Source of the DNA: Litorivivens sp041624475
Lineage (GTDB): Bacteria; Pseudomonadota; Gammaproteobacteria; Pseudomonadales; Spongiibacteraceae
Reading direction: 5' to 3'
Assembly (NCBI RefSeq): GCF_041624475.1
Contig: NZ_JBFJUX010000008.1
Location: forward strand, 62,001-126,000
Length of the DNA: 64,000 nt
In this document: piece after piece, positions 63,132-64,000 of the stretch
How the letters are laid out: each line of letters begins with the position of its first letter
How positions within the stretch are numbered: the first letter of the stretch is position 1
Translations under genes and position numbers: made by a program
Notes under the pieces: generated by a model
What the model was told of the DNA's origin: nothing
The model's input: only the letters and a program-made list of their open reading frames with translations
Databases searched by the model: none

Positions 63132-63176
63132 TGAAAATCTCATCGGGCGTTTGGTACTAAACCGGGGGTAAGGTCA

Positions 63177-63807
63177 GCACCTAGGCAACCCGGAATTTGT
63201 TGCGCTGGGTGAGAGATTAGAAAAAATCAAAGAGCGGATAAAGGAAAAGCAGGCAGCTATCGAGGCTCAGAAAAAAGAGCGTCGCAGGTGGGAAAACCTG
63301 CACGAATTGATCGGCCCCGCCGACGGTAAGAAATACCGTAATTTTGCCCAGGGGCTGACCTTCGATATGATGATTGGTCATGCCAACGGGCAACTGCAGA
63401 AAATGACAGACCGCTACTTGCTGATCCGTGACGACGCTCAGCCTCTGGAGCTCAACGTGGTCGACAACTATCAGGCGGGGGAGATTCGCTCCACGAAGAA
63501 CCTTTCCGGCGGCGAGAGCTTTATCGTCAGCCTGTCCTTGGCTCTGGGCTTGTCCCATATGGCGAGCAAGAACGTCCGGGTGGATTCGCTCTTCCTGGAT
63601 GAAGGCTTCGGCACCCTAGACGAGGAAGCCCTCGATACCGCCTTGGAAACCCTCGCGGGCCTGCAGCAGGACGGCAAGCTGATCGGCGTCATTTCGCACG
63701 TGCCCGCCTTGAAGGAGCGGATCAGCACGCAGATCCAGGTGTCCCCCCAAACCGGTGGAAGAAGCAGCATATTAGGGCCTGGATGTCAGATGCTGGAGGG
63801 GGGTTAG
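63177..63807 (+). pseudogene. sbcC: sbcC 3' part, 5' end cut off at the IS boundary
   Basis: The frame is open from the IS edge to the stop. It encodes the C-terminal coiled-coil end and ATPase lobe of the SbcC nuclease subunit: 'LIGPADGKKYRNFAQGLTFD', the signature LSGGESFIVSLSLALGLS and Walker B 'SLFLDEGFGTLDEEAL'. The first roughly 80 percent of the gene, including Walker A, is absent; the IS right end abuts the coding sequence directly. The fragment cannot work alone. No in-window copy of the 5' part is seen. Confidence 0.9.
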
Positions 63808-63842
63808 GATCTTAACTCCGTATATTTTATGAGGTTTTATTT

Positions 63843-64000
63843 TTGAACACACCCCTTATCACCAAACAAGGTTACGAAGAGCTCAAAAGTGAGCTTGATG
63901 AGCTTTGGCGTGTCGAACGGCGCGAAGTCACCCAGAAGGTTTCATGGGCTGCCGGCCAAGGTGATCGTAGTGAAAACGCGGACTACCAATACAATAAAAA
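63843..64000 (+). CDS. greB: Transcript cleavage factor GreB, N-terminal part (continues beyond window)
   Basis: Starting at a TTG (GAGG eight bases upstream), the frame encodes MNTPLITKQGYEELKSELDE and continues through 'VSWAAGQGDRSENADYQYNKK', the N-terminal coiled-coil of an enterobacterial-type GreB. The gene runs off the window, so whether it is whole is not visible. It lies 35 bp after the sbcC fragment. It is on the opposite strand to the greB 3' part at 36.4 to 36.7 kb and of a different GreB subtype (YNKK versus YGKR). Confidence 0.85.
   Translation, partial: MNTPLITKQGYEELKSELDELWRVERREVTQKVSWAAGQGDRSENADYQYNK

Larger units (their letters stand above)
61985..63176 (+). mobile_element. 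IS3-family insertion sequence (IS407-like)
   Basis: The 1192-bp element is bounded by imperfect inverted repeats beginning TGACCTT, about 44 bases each. The left reads TGACCTTGTACCCAAATTTA and continues to GATGAGATTTCC; the right, reversed, begins TGACCTTACCCCCGGTTTAG and continues to GATGAGATTTTC. OrfA and OrfB are present with a slippery A6 G site between them. The flanking four bases are CTAC on the left and GCAC on the right, so no target duplication is seen. Confidence 0.88.

Noticed and set aside
1..64000. CRISPR array, tRNA or rRNA genes
   Set aside because: I saw no regularly spaced direct repeats and no cloverleaf with CCA or rRNA-like stretches. Only the 4 x GTCAG and three 12-bp repeats are present.

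Overview
The window looks like chromosome from a GC-rich marine-type gammaproteobacterium (my inference: Cellvibrionales or a related lineage). The support is gammaproteobacterial gene order (proA-nadD-rsfS-rlmH-mrdA-rodA-mltB-rlpA-dacA-ybeD-lipB-lipA), a Pseudomonas-type greB, REP-like GC-rich palindromes, and many genes for breaking down hydrophobic compounds. It also contains one large, compositionally different insertion.

Left part, 1 to about 17.2 kb: a catabolic region. It encodes a flavin-dependent LLM oxidoreductase, an aminoglycoside-phosphotransferase-fold kinase, an acyl-CoA ligase, a 3-ketosteroid-dehydrogenase-like flavoprotein, both subunits of a Rieske ring-hydroxylating oxygenase with a divergent TetR regulator, an AEC transporter, an SDR, a [2Fe-2S] ferredoxin with its reductase, an aldehyde dehydrogenase, a double-hotdog thioesterase, an alpha-methylacyl-CoA racemase and a second SDR. 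Together these could activate, desaturate, hydroxylate and epimerise a steroid- or terpenoid-like substrate. The substrate is not proven.

Middle, 17.3 to 36.7 kb: housekeeping genes. These are proline synthesis, NAD synthesis, ribosome silencing and 23S rRNA methylation, the rod-shape/peptidoglycan genes, and lipoate synthesis. They are followed by a lipid-head-group enzyme, a HAD phosphatase, a membrane-anchored esterase, a Pro/Ser/acidic secreted protein, a Tat-exported flavoprotein paired with a cytochrome c, an EamA permease, and greB, which is cut off.

Right part, about 36.74 to 63.18 kb: a mobile island. Its left end breaks greB in mid-gene. It begins with three 12-bp direct repeats and then a tyrosine-recombinase trio whose architecture matches the described gamma-mobile-trio (GMT) genes gmtY-gmtZ-gmtX. 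Behind the trio lies a helicase, a winged-helix-like protein and a divergent XRE regulator with palindromic operators, a candidate defence or stability module. Next comes a cargo block with a TonB receptor, a START-domain protein, two cytochromes P450, a ferritin-like hydrolase, two hotdog thioesterases, AraC and MarR regulators and an RND exporter. I read this block as uptake, oxidation and efflux of a sterol- or isoprenoid-like lipid. IS481- and IS3-like scraps lie among the cargo.

The right edge is a complete IS3-family (IS407-like) element that abuts a 5'-truncated sbcC and then the 5' part of a second greB on the opposite strand. This suggests an IS-associated rearrangement or a replacement greB copy. 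The window ends before this can be settled.
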